Assembly: GCA_021793315.1 (NCBI GenBank)
Contig: JAJYSZ010000009.1
Span: forward strand, 1 to 55,960
Origin: Bacillota bacterium
GTDB lineage: Bacteria > Bacillota > Sulfobacillia > JAJZYS01 > JAJYTV01
Length of the DNA: 55,960 bases
Direction: 5' to 3'
Shown here: piece after piece, positions 1 through 8,657 of the stretch
How the letters are laid out: every line of letters starts with the position of its first letter
Numbering within the stretch: the stretch's first letter is position 1
Made by a program: the position numbers and the translations under genes
The notes under the pieces: model-generated
What the model was told of the DNA's origin: nothing
The model's database searches: none
Seen by the model: only the letters and a program-made list of their open reading frames with translations

Positions 1-180
1 CTCGGCCTGCTGGCGCAGGAGCTCCTCGCGCACGCCGTGCATGCTGACGCGGGCCTGCGGGTCGGTGACGGTCGTGAGGAGCGCGTGGATGGGGGCGTCA
101 TACTGCTTCAGGGTGGCAAGAGCGATGGCGCTGTCCTTGCCGCCGCTCCATGAGAGGACGATCTTGTCGTTTTGGGCCAT
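1..180 (-). CDS. PP-loop ATP pyrophosphatase (diphthine-ammonia ligase-like), 3' part outside window
   Basis: Only the first 60 codons lie in the window; the gene runs off the left edge. The protein opens with MAQNDKIVLSWSGGKDSAIA. SGGKDS at about residues 12-17 is the PP-loop that binds ATP in N-type ATP pyrophosphatases, and the LSWSGGKDS context with the following 'TTVTD' strand resembles the Dph6/MJ0570 family. In eukaryotes that family amidates diphthine; bacterial members have no settled role and probably adenylate a carboxylate or carbonyl before amination. It is the last visible gene of the leftward series that includes the phosphate transporter, but a gap of nearly 100 bp separates it from DUF47. 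The family call rests on the N-terminus only. Confidence 0.75.
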   Translation of the reverse strand, partial: MAQNDKIVLSWSGGKDSAIALATLKQYDAPIHALLTTVTDPQARVSMHGVREELLRQQAE

Positions 181-276
181 GGTTAAGCTTCTCTCCCATG
201 CCGGCCAGTCTTGTGCGCGGCAGCGCGCTACCCTTCGGGACTCGCAAGGGATTCGCCGCCGGGGACGGGGCACCTG

Positions 277-915
277 TCAGCTGTTCGCGAGGATTCCTGC
301 CATCGCGTTGGCCAGCTTCTCGATCCGCCTGAGGTGTTGGCGCAGCCAGCGCAGACGGTTCTTCGTCCGTGCGCTGCCCTCGTCGTCCCGCCCCGCCATG
401 ATCGCCGCGTAGGCCAGGGAATATGCGCGCTTGCCATCCTGGTAGCGCTCCCGCAGCTGCGCGATCTTCGCCTCGGCCTGTGCCGGGCGCTGCAGCAGGG
501 CTTCCATGGCCTCTGGCACCAGGTTGCAGGCGCTGTGCAGGGCATCGAGCACCTCGCCGAAGTGGACGTCTCCGTAGCTGCTTTCGCCGACGCCTGCCGC
601 CTCGAGCGCGAGATCCTCGGTGACCATGTCCTCGAACTGGTCCAGGAGATCGTCGAGAGCATTGCCGAGGTAGTTGATGTCGCTGCCGCCGAGCGGCGTC
701 ACGAGCGCCTCGCGCAGAGCGCGCTGAATGTCTGAGAGGATGCGATCGCCGCGCTCCTCCAGTGCGCCGATGGCCTGCCCGAGGTCCTGGGTCGGCTGCT
801 GGAGGTAGCGATAAAGGAGGTCCATCGCCTGTTCGGCGAGGTGCGCCTGCTCGAGCAGAAGGTCCTGGAACACGCGGTCGCGTGGCCCGAGGATCTCGCG
901 CAGACTTGAGAGCAC
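277..915 (-). CDS. DUF47/PhoU-like protein, partner of the PiT phosphate transporter
   Basis: This 212-residue, almost wholly helical, acidic protein matches the DUF47 (TIGR00153, PhoU-like) family in length and pattern: a first helix with 'FQDLLLEQAHLAEQA', later 'RGDRILSDIQRAL' and a long Lys/Arg-rich C-terminal helix. DUF47 proteins sit next to PiT transporters and modulate inorganic phosphate uptake in the cytoplasm. The frame stays open well upstream inside the transporter gene, but family proteins begin close to 'LSSLREILGP', so GTG at 915 is preferred; it lies 5 bases after the transporter stop, as expected for coupled translation. The start is the least certain part; the family assignment is firm. 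Confidence 0.85.
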   Translation of the reverse strand: MLSSLREILGPRDRVFQDLLLEQAHLAEQAMDLLYRYLQQPTQDLGQAIGALEERGDRILSDIQRALREALVTPLGGSDINYLGNALDDLLDQFEDMVTEDLALEAAGVGESSYGDVHFGEVLDALHSACNLVPEAMEALLQRPAQAEAKIAQLRERYQDGKRAYSLAYAAIMAGRDDEGSARTKNRLRWLRQHLRRIEKLANAMAGILANS

Positions 916-920
916 CCGGC

Positions 921-1847
921 TCAGATGTGCGGAAGCAGGACGGCGAGCCACAGAGCGGCACCTCCCATCACGAACGCTGCCACCGGCGTGACGACCCAGG
1001 CGAAGATCATGCGGCGGGCGACGGTCCACCCCACGTGGCGCGGATTTTCGGCGGATCCTACGCCAAGCAGGCTTGCGTCCACCGTCTGGCTCGTGGAGAC
1101 CGGGATGCCGGCCGTTGCGGCCGCCAGCACCGCAAGACCCGTGGCAGCCTGCGTGTAGAGTGCTTCAGGCGGTCGCAGGCGAAGAATCTGGCTCGAGACC
1201 GTGCGTGCGATGCGCCAGGAGCCGACCGCGCTCCCGAGGGCGAACGAAAGCGCCGCAGAGAGCACGGCCGCGTGCAGCGAGAACCCGGAGAACCGCAAGA
1301 GACCGATCGCCTTCTCAAGGTCGTTGCCGCCATAGGCGAGTCCTTCCAGCAGGGCGGTCAGCAGCAGGATCATGCTCAGCACCGCGCCGCGCCGCAGGTG
1401 TCTCAGTACCTGACGCCCGTAGCGCGCGATCATAAGGCCCAAAAGCCCGCCAAGCAGAACGGTCAGGATGAAGCCGACCAGGGCACGCGTCGCTCCGGCC
1501 CAGAGCACGTGGGCACCGCCCACCGTGCCGGCACCGACCATCGCCCCGATGAGCGCGAGCGACATCGAGGTGGGCACCCGCTGCCACCAGCTGACGAGAA
1601 CCACCAGGAGCGCGCTCAAGGTCGCAGGGGCCAGGATCGGACCAAGGCTCTGCGGTGTGACGATGCGGCGCACGATCGTATCGGCGACCTGCGTGCCGAG
1701 GACGATCGGCCCAAGGCTTACCACGACGGCGAGCCAAAGCCAGAGGACGATCGGGCGTACCCGGCTCGGAAGGAGCGTGGCGAGCAGGTTGCCGCCATCG
1801 TTGAAGCCGGCCAGCAGGTTGAAGGCGAGGACCAGCGCGACGGTCAT
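921..1847 (-). CDS. pit: PiT-family inorganic phosphate transporter
   Basis: An integral membrane protein of 308 residues with about ten hydrophobic segments. It has the two signature repeats of the PiT (PF01384) family: an N-terminal GFNDGGNLLA, corresponding to the usual GxNDxAN, and a central 'TAGIPVSTSQTVDASLLGVG' in the place of the family's PVSTTH motif. The family imports phosphate or metal-phosphate driven by H+ or Na+. ATG at 1847 is chosen over GTG at 1856 because the GGGGGAGG upstream is about 11 bases from the ATG but only 2 from the GTG. The DUF47 gene follows directly, so the two form a uptake/regulator pair. The Gly-for-Ala change in the first motif is unusual. Confidence 0.9.
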   Translation of the reverse strand: MTVALVLAFNLLAGFNDGGNLLATLLPSRVRPIVLWLWLAVVVSLGPIVLGTQVADTIVRRIVTPQSLGPILAPATLSALLVVLVSWWQRVPTSMSLALIGAMVGAGTVGGAHVLWAGATRALVGFILTVLLGGLLGLMIARYGRQVLRHLRRGAVLSMILLLTALLEGLAYGGNDLEKAIGLLRFSGFSLHAAVLSAALSFALGSAVGSWRIARTVSSQILRLRPPEALYTQAATGLAVLAAATAGIPVSTSQTVDASLLGVGSAENPRHVGWTVARRMIFAWVVTPVAAFVMGGAALWLAVLLPHI

Positions 1848-1925
1848 AGAGGCCACGGCCTCCCCCGCTGCCTTAGCTATGCTTCGTAAGCTACGGGTCC
1901 GGCCGGCCGATTCCTGCAGCCAGGC

Positions 1926-4040
1926 TCAGCTGGCGGCATTCGCCCGCCTGCGGCCCCACGGCCAGAAGGCGTAGCGGCCGAGCAGCGCGATACTGCCTGG
2001 GACCAGCAGGCTGCGCACGATCCAGGTGTCGAGCAGGATTGCCGTCGTCATGCCGACCGCGAGCATCTGCATGATCTCCAGCGGGCTCAGGATCAGTGCC
2101 ACGAACACGACACAGAGCGTCATGCCGGCGCCTGTGATCATCCCACCCGTCAGCGCGAGGCCCTCCCGCGCCGCCTCGGCCGAGCTCATCCTGCGTGCGG
2201 CTTCCTGCACTCTGTGCAGCAGGATGACCTCGTAGTCCATCGAGAGACCGAACAGCAGGACGAAGATAAGCGGCGTGATGCTGCTGTCCGGCGCCAGAGC
2301 CTCGAAACCGAGGCCGCCATGCTGGACGGTCAGCACCAGGATGCCGGCGGTCGCCAGGGCGACGATCGCGTCGAAGACGACGCCGAGCAGGGCCTGCCAC
2401 AGCGCCCCGGTGGCACCGAACAGCACCAGGAAGGCGATCAGGGCCACGCCGCCGATGATGTACGGCAGACGCTCAGACGTCAGGCGGTTGAACCCGTCGA
2501 GGAGCGCGGTCACGCCGCCGACGCCGCTCTGGCTGCCCTTGGGCAGCCAGGCGGGGAGGTCCTTCTCCAGCCTGTGCACGAGCGTGAGCGTGGCCTGTGC
2601 GTCAGGGCCCGTGCGCGGCGTCACGTACAGGAGCGCAAGGTGGGGATGAGCCTGCGGGCTGATGAAGCTCTGCAGGGCTCCCGAGAGCGCCGGGGGAGCC
2701 ATGGCGGGGTTTGCGACGGCCTGGGCCAGCAGCGGGGAAGGCACCCCGAGCAGCGTGGGCGACGATACCCCCCTGACGTCTTTCAGATCTGCGGCCCGCG
2801 TCGCGACCTTCTGCACCGAGGCCCAGAACGCAGGCTCGGTCACCGTCGAAGGAAGCTTCACGGCGAGCAGGATCGGCGATTCGACCCCGCCGCCAAGCAC
2901 CTTGGTCTGCAGCGCGACGGCCTTGCGCATGGGGTCGTGGGGCGGCAGGAGCACGGCGAGGTTCGCTGGCGTGCGAATCTGCAGGCTTAGGCCGAACCAG
3001 CCTGGTATGAAAAGCAGGACCAGGCCGGCCAGAACCGCGACAGCCGGCACCTTGCCGACAAAGGCCGCAATCGCGGGCCAGACGCCCCCTCCGCGCTGTA
3101 GCCCGGGCAGCCGTCCCCAGTCGATCCGGCGGCCGACGACGGCGAGCAGGGCGGGCAGGAGCGTGTGGGTGGCCAGGAGGACCGAGAACACGGCGATCGC
3201 GCCGCCGAGCGCGATGCCCTGCCAGTAGGCGTTGCCGCCCAGTAGCAGGGTTGCGACGGCCAGCCCCACTGCGATGCCGGAGTACAGCACGGAGCGCCCG
3301 GCATGGTGCATCGCCGCGCCGACCGCCTCAGGCACGGAGTGTCCCCGCCGCAACTCCTCGCGGAAGCGGACGCTGATGAAGAGGGCGTAGTCGACGCCGA
3401 CGCCCAGCGCCAGGAAGCTGACGATATCGGTGAGATAGGCGGAGAGCGTGATCTTGTCCTCGATCAGGTCGATGAGGGCCAGTGCGACGCTGGAACCGAC
3501 GCCCGCGACGGCGAGCGGCAGGGCCGCCGAGGCGACCGAGCCGAAGACGACCAGCAGCAGGATGAGGACGAGCGGCAAGGCAAAGGGCAGGCTGTGGCTG
3601 AGCGTGGTCTTCGCGTCGGCCAACACCTGGTCGCCAACGGCGACCTGATCAACCTGGCGGATCCTGGCCTTCAGGTGTCGCAGGCCCTCTCGCAGCTTCG
3701 TGCGGGCGGCCGGGGCGATGGGACGCTGCGGGACGACCAGCGTCTCGCCGGCCGCAACGCGGCGGACATCCGCGGCCGCGATGCCCAGCGGTGCGGCAAC
3801 GCGCTTGACCTGGGCGAGAGACGGGCCCTCGACGAGCCAGGTCTCCTGGGCCGCCTGGCGGACGTATTTCAGCTGGTTGTCTGCCCAGACAGCCTGGCTG
3901 TTCGGATCCTCGAAACCGCTCGACGAAAGGTTGTGGGTGACGTGTGCGGCCAGCGGCAGGCTGGCCAGCAGGACGAGCACCCACAGCAGAACCACGAGCC
4001 AGCGCCGGCGTGCGCAGATTTGGGCCCAGCGAGCGAGCAT
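1926..4040 (-). CDS. MMPL/RND-family membrane exporter
   Basis: A 704-residue protein with the layout of MmpL transporters: one N-terminal helix (about residues 15-32), an extracytoplasmic loop, a five-helix bundle, a second large loop and a final five-helix bundle. The repeated Asp-Tyr pair that relays protons in MmpL3-type pumps is present twice, in 'LGVGVDYALF' (about residue 215) and 'GLSMDYEVIL' (about residue 600). Such proteins export lipids, siderophores or hydrophobic compounds by proton antiport and do not need a TolC partner in monoderm bacteria. It is followed by the phosphate transporter and preceded by the epimerase on the same strand. The substrate cannot be told from sequence. 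Confidence 0.88.
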   Translation of the reverse strand: MLARWAQICARRRWLVVLLWVLVLLASLPLAAHVTHNLSSSGFEDPNSQAVWADNQLKYVRQAAQETWLVEGPSLAQVKRVAAPLGIAAADVRRVAAGETLVVPQRPIAPAARTKLREGLRHLKARIRQVDQVAVGDQVLADAKTTLSHSLPFALPLVLILLLVVFGSVASAALPLAVAGVGSSVALALIDLIEDKITLSAYLTDIVSFLALGVGVDYALFISVRFREELRRGHSVPEAVGAAMHHAGRSVLYSGIAVGLAVATLLLGGNAYWQGIALGGAIAVFSVLLATHTLLPALLAVVGRRIDWGRLPGLQRGGGVWPAIAAFVGKVPAVAVLAGLVLLFIPGWFGLSLQIRTPANLAVLLPPHDPMRKAVALQTKVLGGGVESPILLAVKLPSTVTEPAFWASVQKVATRAADLKDVRGVSSPTLLGVPSPLLAQAVANPAMAPPALSGALQSFISPQAHPHLALLYVTPRTGPDAQATLTLVHRLEKDLPAWLPKGSQSGVGGVTALLDGFNRLTSERLPYIIGGVALIAFLVLFGATGALWQALLGVVFDAIVALATAGILVLTVQHGGLGFEALAPDSSITPLIFVLLFGLSMDYEVILLHRVQEAARRMSSAEAAREGLALTGGMITGAGMTLCVVFVALILSPLEIMQMLAVGMTTAILLDTWIVRSLLVPGSIALLGRYAFWPWGRRRANAAS

Positions 4041-4093
4041 GGCTCACACCCCAGACGGTAGGATGGTCGGACAGGTGGCGACCGCGCGCCTAG

Positions 4094-5104
4094 TCAGCCT
4101 CCGGACAGGGCCAGTTCCCTGGCTCGCAGGGCGTAGTTCTCAGGCGGCTCTTGCGCGCGCTGGCTGAGAAAGGCGCCAACGATGCGGCCGAGATACACCT
4201 CGAGGGACTGGTGCCGAAAGGCCAGTTCACGCCCGGCCTTGCCAGGATCGAGCAGGGACATCCACGGCGTGCTGAACGGCGAGATGGCCTCGGGACGGAT
4301 ACCCGCCGCCAGCAGCGCGTCGCTGCCGATTGCCCGCGGGTGATGCGTGGCTCCGAGCAGATCCGCGAGGAGGGCGACGAGATCCCGCAGCGCCGGCATC
4401 TCCTCCTGGCAGAGATTGTACGCCTCCCCGAACGTCTGCGGCTTGCCGATCAGATCCGTGATTGCCTGAGCCACATCGCCGCTGTAGACGTGGCGCACGC
4501 GGTTCGCGCCGCCGTCGGGCAGCAGCACCGGGCCGCCGTCGAGGATGCGCCAGAGGTAGCTCTCAAGGCGCCTCGACGGATCCAGTTCGCCGTCCACCAT
4601 CGGCAGGCGTAGCGCCGTGTAGGGAAAGCCGTGGGTTGCAAAGGCCGCCCGCAGCACGTCCTCGGCCGCTCGCTTGCCGACGCCGTAGAGCCATTCGGCG
4701 CGGTCGCCGGGATCCGACGGCGCCGCCATCAGCAGGCCCTCGTACTGGTCCTCCGCAGCCGGCACCGCGGCGGTGCCGCGGGAAGCTGCCCGCACGAGGT
4801 AGACCTGACCGGAACTGATCATGACATAGTGGCCGACCCTACCGCGCAGAGCCGCCACGGCTCCTGACGCGTCTTCGCCGCGGAAGACCTGGAAGTCTAC
4901 GGCGGCGTCGAAGTTCGCGCTGCCGAGAACGTTCAGGAACTCGGGCGAGGTGCGGTCGGCGTGCAGCCTCGTGACGCGGGCTCCGAAGGGGTCCGGGTGC
5001 AGGCCGCGGCTAAGGGTGGTCACCTTGTGTCCCTGCGCGAGGAGCCGCCACACGAGCCGCAAGCCCATGAAGCGCGAGCCGCCGATTACGAGTACCTGCG
5101 CCAT
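4094..5104 (-). CDS. NAD-dependent epimerase/dehydratase (extended SDR)
   Basis: A 336-residue protein starting MAQVLVIGGSRFMGLRLV; GGSRFMG replaces the GxxGxxG dinucleotide-binding loop, as in SDRs of the CSP41/isoflavone reductase-like branch. 'ISSGQVY' supplies the active-site Ser region and 'YGVGK' (about residue 155) the Tyr-xxx-Lys pair. The product is therefore probably an NAD(P)-binding sugar-nucleotide or related epimerase, reductase or dehydratase, cytoplasmic. The frame is open upstream to 5263, but the Rossmann strand begins exactly at ATG 5104, so the upstream extension is rejected. It lies about 60 bases from both the exporter before it and the MMPL gene after it. Confidence 0.85.
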   Translation of the reverse strand: MAQVLVIGGSRFMGLRLVWRLLAQGHKVTTLSRGLHPDPFGARVTRLHADRTSPEFLNVLGSANFDAAVDFQVFRGEDASGAVAALRGRVGHYVMISSGQVYLVRAASRGTAAVPAAEDQYEGLLMAAPSDPGDRAEWLYGVGKRAAEDVLRAAFATHGFPYTALRLPMVDGELDPSRRLESYLWRILDGGPVLLPDGGANRVRHVYSGDVAQAITDLIGKPQTFGEAYNLCQEEMPALRDLVALLADLLGATHHPRAIGSDALLAAGIRPEAISPFSTPWMSLLDPGKAGRELAFRHQSLEVYLGRIVGAFLSQRAQEPPENYALRARELALSGG

Positions 5105-5162
5105 CGCTAGCCCGCCTTTCAGGTGGATCACGCAAGGGAAGCGCGGTTGGGCTTGGCCGGCT

Positions 5163-6617
5163 TCAGAGCGACGGGGAGGGAGACGCCTTGCCGCGCAGGG
5201 CCGAGAGTACCGCCGCGACCAGCGACAGGACGGTCGAGATGGTGAAGGCCTCGCCGAGTCCATGCGCGAACGCCGCTTGACCGATGGTTGCGGCCTGCGT
5301 CGACATGCCGGCGAGGAACCCGGACAGCTGGCCGCCGCCCATGGTGGTCGAGAGGATGGTAAAGGAGAGTGCCAGCGAGAAGAGCTGCCCCGCGTTGAAC
5401 AGCAGGGTGCGGGTGCTCGCGGCCACGCCGCGGCGGTCCGGCGGGACGGCTCCCATCACCGCGCTCGTGTTCGGTGAGTTGAAGAGGCCGTTGCCGATGC
5501 CCGCCAGCAGCAGCGCGAAGGCAATCGGCGCGTAGGAGCCTGTCAGGGGTTCGCGGGCCAGGATGGCGAGCGAGATGGCGGTGACCAGAAGACCGCCCGA
5601 CGAGAGCTCGCGCGATCCGAGCCGGTCCGAGAGTCGCCCGGAGATCGGGCCGACGACCATGATGGCGATGGTCAGGGGGAGCATCATCAAACCGGCGGTG
5701 AGCGGTGACGCGCCCCTCAGGCCCTGGAACGAGAACGTCATCAGGAACATGAGCGCCCCGCGCGCCAGGGCGTTCAGGAACAGCGATGCGTTGCCGAAGG
5801 TGAAGATGCGAATCGCAAAGAGCCGCAGATCGATGAGCGGGCTGCTCGTCCGCCGCTCGTGCAGAGCGAACGCGACAAGCGCGAGCAAGCCCGCCGCAAG
5901 CAGCCACGGCACGGTCGGCCCACCGCCTTCGATCACGACGGTAAGGCCGAGCAGGGCGAGCAGGAGACCGCCAACGAAGAGAATCATGCCATAAGTGTCA
6001 AAAGGCTCGCCGCGGTCGATCGACGCGACCTCGTGCAGGGACGTGAAGGTCCAGATCGCGCCGAACGCACCGATCGGCAGGTTGACGAAGAAGATCCAGC
6101 GCCAGCCGAGCGTTGCGGTGATCAGCCCCCCGAGCAGCAGACCGCCAACGCTACCGGTGAGACCGGCCACCTGGTTGATGCCGAGCGCGAAACCGCGGCC
6201 CCGATGGGGGAAGGCGTCCGTCAGGATCGCCTGCGAGTTGGACCAGAGCAGCGCGGCGCCGACGCCTTGGATCAGGCGGCTGACCAGCAGGAACACGCCG
6301 CTTGCCGCGAAGCCGCAGAGCGCTGAGGCGGCGGCGAAGACGATGAAGCCGAGGCCGTACATGCGTACCCTGCCGTGCGTGTCGGCGAGGCGGCCGAACG
6401 GCAGCAGCAGGGCGGTGATGATGACTGTATAACCCATCATGATCCAGAGCATCAGACCGACGCCGGTGTGCAGCTCCCTCGCGATGGTGGGCAGGCTCAC
6501 GGTGAGGATCGAGCCGTCGAGGGAAGCCATCAGGGAACCGATCGTCGTGTTGATGAGTACGGTCTTCTGATGGCGCGCCTGCGCCGGGATTTCGGAGAAG
6601 GAGCTGCTCTGCTGCAA
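5163..6617 (-). CDS. MFS drug exporter, DHA2 (14-helix) family
   Basis: A 484-residue integral membrane protein with about 14 predicted helices. The N-terminal half shows the DHA2 pattern: 'SLMASLDGSILTVSLPTIA' in helix 1 (residue D in LDGSI), motif A in loop 2-3 ('GRLADTHGRVRMYGLG'), and 'GVGAALLWSNSQAILTDAFP' in the family antiporter region. These proteins export drugs, dyes or metabolites against protons (EmrB/QacA type). The predicted ATG is close to a TTTGATCATCGAAG stretch upstream, a partial palindrome that could bind a regulator. It is the first gene of the leftward epimerase-MMPL series. Confidence 0.88.
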   Translation of the reverse strand: MQQSSSFSEIPAQARHQKTVLINTTIGSLMASLDGSILTVSLPTIARELHTGVGLMLWIMMGYTVIITALLLPFGRLADTHGRVRMYGLGFIVFAAASALCGFAASGVFLLVSRLIQGVGAALLWSNSQAILTDAFPHRGRGFALGINQVAGLTGSVGGLLLGGLITATLGWRWIFFVNLPIGAFGAIWTFTSLHEVASIDRGEPFDTYGMILFVGGLLLALLGLTVVIEGGGPTVPWLLAAGLLALVAFALHERRTSSPLIDLRLFAIRIFTFGNASLFLNALARGALMFLMTFSFQGLRGASPLTAGLMMLPLTIAIMVVGPISGRLSDRLGSRELSSGGLLVTAISLAILAREPLTGSYAPIAFALLLAGIGNGLFNSPNTSAVMGAVPPDRRGVAASTRTLLFNAGQLFSLALSFTILSTTMGGGQLSGFLAGMSTQAATIGQAAFAHGLGEAFTISTVLSLVAAVLSALRGKASPSPSL

Positions 6618-6700
6618 GAGGTGGGCCTCCCGGAAAAGCTTCGATGATCAAACTTTTCGGCTCGAGCAACGATTTCCTTCTTGCATTGTTGGCTTAAAAG

Positions 6701-6739
6701 GACGCCGCCCTCTCGCCGGATGGCGGAGAGGACGGCGTC
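6701..6739 (-). terminator. Intrinsic terminator of the TIM-barrel gene
   Basis: On the minus strand GACGCCG and CGGCGTC arms extend through CCTCTC/GAGAGG with one mismatch, close over a short loop and are followed by CTTTTAA. The hairpin overlaps the stop codon region of the gene ending at 6738 and separates it from the exporter downstream. Confidence 0.7.
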
Positions 6740-7565
6740 AGAGAAGCTCCGACAGGAGCCAGCGGTAACCTTTGAGGTCGTAGTCAGGTCCGGGATCGAG
6801 GTGGGGCGTATGCTCAAACACGACCGTCAAATCGCTGCGCCTGCTGAGCGCAAGCTGGCAGAGCCGACGTACGGGGGCAGCATCCGGATCCGAAGGGTGG
6901 ATCGGCTTCCAGAGGTAGGACCCGAAGCCGCGTTCGACGGCATGCACATGGATCACGGCGGTCGAGGCGGCAAACGGTTCGAAGGCCGCCACAGGTTCCA
7001 AGTGGAGTGCCTCGCAGGCAAGCAGCCAGTCTCCGGTGTCTAGGCAGAGGGTGAGATCAGTGAGATCCAGGAAGCCTTGCGGATCGGCCAGCAGGTACGC
7101 AAGGACGCCGGGGTCCCGATGCAGGCCGAGCTTGAGCTCCAGCGTGACAGGCACCCCATGCTCCCGTTGCAGATCCGCGAGGAACCGCATGGTCTGCTGG
7201 ACCATGGCCTTCGCGTCGCGGGCTGGCAGGCTGTGATCGGGGAGCCAGGGAGCATGCGCGAGCGCGTAGGAAGCGTGGTGCCGCGCTCCGAGCGCCATAT
7301 CCTCCCGCAGAGAGCGCGCCTCGACGGCTGAAAGTCCCGCGGCCGCCATGGGCACGCGGTGTGGCCCAGACCGCCAGAGCGGCATGTGCATGCCCCAAGC
7401 GATGCGCATTTCCGCAACCGCGTCCATCACCGCCAGAAGATCTTCCTCGGTAGAGAGGCTGCCAATCTCGACAGCGCTGATGCCAGGCCACATCAGGCAG
7501 GATAGACGCCCGACGTCGCTCATGATGATTGCGCCTGACGTGGCGATCGTGAGGCGGCGAGGCAC
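6738..7565 (-). CDS. Sugar phosphate isomerase/epimerase-like TIM-barrel protein
   Basis: A 275-residue protein of the xylose-isomerase-like/AP endonuclease 2 superfamily (PF01261 type). Candidate metal ligands appear in order at the ends of barrel strands: Glu in 'TLELKLG', Asp in 'CLDTGDW', His in 'VIHVHAV' and Glu in 'VVFEHTPH'. Members isomerise or epimerise sugars or act on related polyols in the cytoplasm. GTG at 7565 is preferred over GTG at 7574 because AAGG lies at workable distance only from the former and 'MPRRLTIATSG' is a natural family-like N-terminus. It stands alone between a membrane protein and an exporter, so context gives no substrate. Confidence 0.75.
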   Translation of the reverse strand: MPRRLTIATSGAIIMSDVGRLSCLMWPGISAVEIGSLSTEEDLLAVMDAVAEMRIAWGMHMPLWRSGPHRVPMAAAGLSAVEARSLREDMALGARHHASYALAHAPWLPDHSLPARDAKAMVQQTMRFLADLQREHGVPVTLELKLGLHRDPGVLAYLLADPQGFLDLTDLTLCLDTGDWLLACEALHLEPVAAFEPFAASTAVIHVHAVERGFGSYLWKPIHPSDPDAAPVRRLCQLALSRRSDLTVVFEHTPHLDPGPDYDLKGYRWLLSELL

Positions 7566-7687
7566 GGCGATCACATCCTTGTCGACACTGCGGACAGAGG
7601 CCGTCCCCAGGGTACCTCACTCTACGGCCGGCCTCCCGTTTGGCGGTTCATGCAGGAGGACGTCAAGTGGGCCGACGCGCAGAGTGG

Positions 7688-8467
7688 TCAGTCTGCGGCC
7701 ACTTCGTCCTGGATATCGTTGCGCCGCACGCTCAGGTAGGCCACAAACGCTGCGATAAACAGCGTCAGGACGCCGCTCACCAGGGCCCGACTGATACCGA
7801 GGCCACCCACGATCGGCGGCATGCCGAACCAGTCCGCGAACGACGCGCCCAGCGGACGGGTGACGACATAGGCAAACCAGAAGGAGAAGATCTCGTTCCA
7901 GCCCCAGTACCGGCCGCCGACCAGCGGCACCGCGAACAGGAACGCGAACATCACGCCGGAGGCTAGGTAACCCAGGTGAAGGGTGGTGGCCGTCATGTCG
8001 CCGGTAGCCGTGCCAAGCGCGAACGCAGCCATGACCGTCGCCCAGTAGAAGAACTCGCGGCGCCTCGTGCTGATGCTGTGAATGGAGAGCGTACCTTCGA
8101 GCCGGTACCAGACCACGAACACGATGGCCAGCGCGATCGCAAAGGTCATACTCGTCACGGCGTAGGGGATTCCTAGCACGATATGCGACGCGTCCGCGAC
8201 CATCGTACCGAATACCGCCACCATGGTGACCGTCAGCCAGTAGATCCAAGCCACGTAGCGGCGGGCCGTGAACTGGATGACGAGGGCGATGGCCAGGGCG
8301 AGGCCGCCCGAGACCACGGCCAGGTAGGGGTTGATGTGGTATACGAGATAGTCGGAGAAGGCCTCGCCCATTGCTGTCGTGAGCACCTTGACGATCCAGA
8401 AGTAGACCGTGATTTCGGGCACCTTTGAAAGCATTGGGTAGCGGTGCCTCCGCGCAGGACTGCTCAC
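7688..8467 (-). CDS. COG4705 membrane-anchored protein (DUF347 repeats)
   Basis: A 259-residue protein with roughly eight hydrophobic helices arranged as four similar units. Each unit carries a signature such as 'EITVYFWIVKVLTTAMGEAF' (first unit), 'GTMVADASHIVLG', 'EFFYWATVMAAFALGTATGD' and 'EIFSFWFAYVVTRPLGASFADW', the DUF347 pattern of COG4705. Acidic residues recurring inside helices (Glu and Asp in GEA, ATGD) suggest cation or manganese handling, but the family function is not established. GTG at 8467 is supported by AAAGGAG seven to eight bases upstream. No operon partner is obvious. Confidence 0.85.
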   Translation of the reverse strand: MSSPARRHRYPMLSKVPEITVYFWIVKVLTTAMGEAFSDYLVYHINPYLAVVSGGLALAIALVIQFTARRYVAWIYWLTVTMVAVFGTMVADASHIVLGIPYAVTSMTFAIALAIVFVVWYRLEGTLSIHSISTRRREFFYWATVMAAFALGTATGDMTATTLHLGYLASGVMFAFLFAVPLVGGRYWGWNEIFSFWFAYVVTRPLGASFADWFGMPPIVGGLGISRALVSGVLTLFIAAFVAYLSVRRNDIQDEVAAD

Positions 8468-8657
8468 GTAAAGCTCCTTTCTCTACAGGCGCGTATAGGC
8501 CCATGCCGGCCTCGGCCGCGGCTGGGATGCTGCTGGGACGTGCGTCCCTATGTTACATCGCCCGGGATGGTTCATCGCGAAGAGAGCCAGGCGCAAATGC
8601 CGGTAGCGCTGCCATAGGCTGTCGTTGCGCCGCCGCAGCTGCGCCAGGGCCCGGCTC

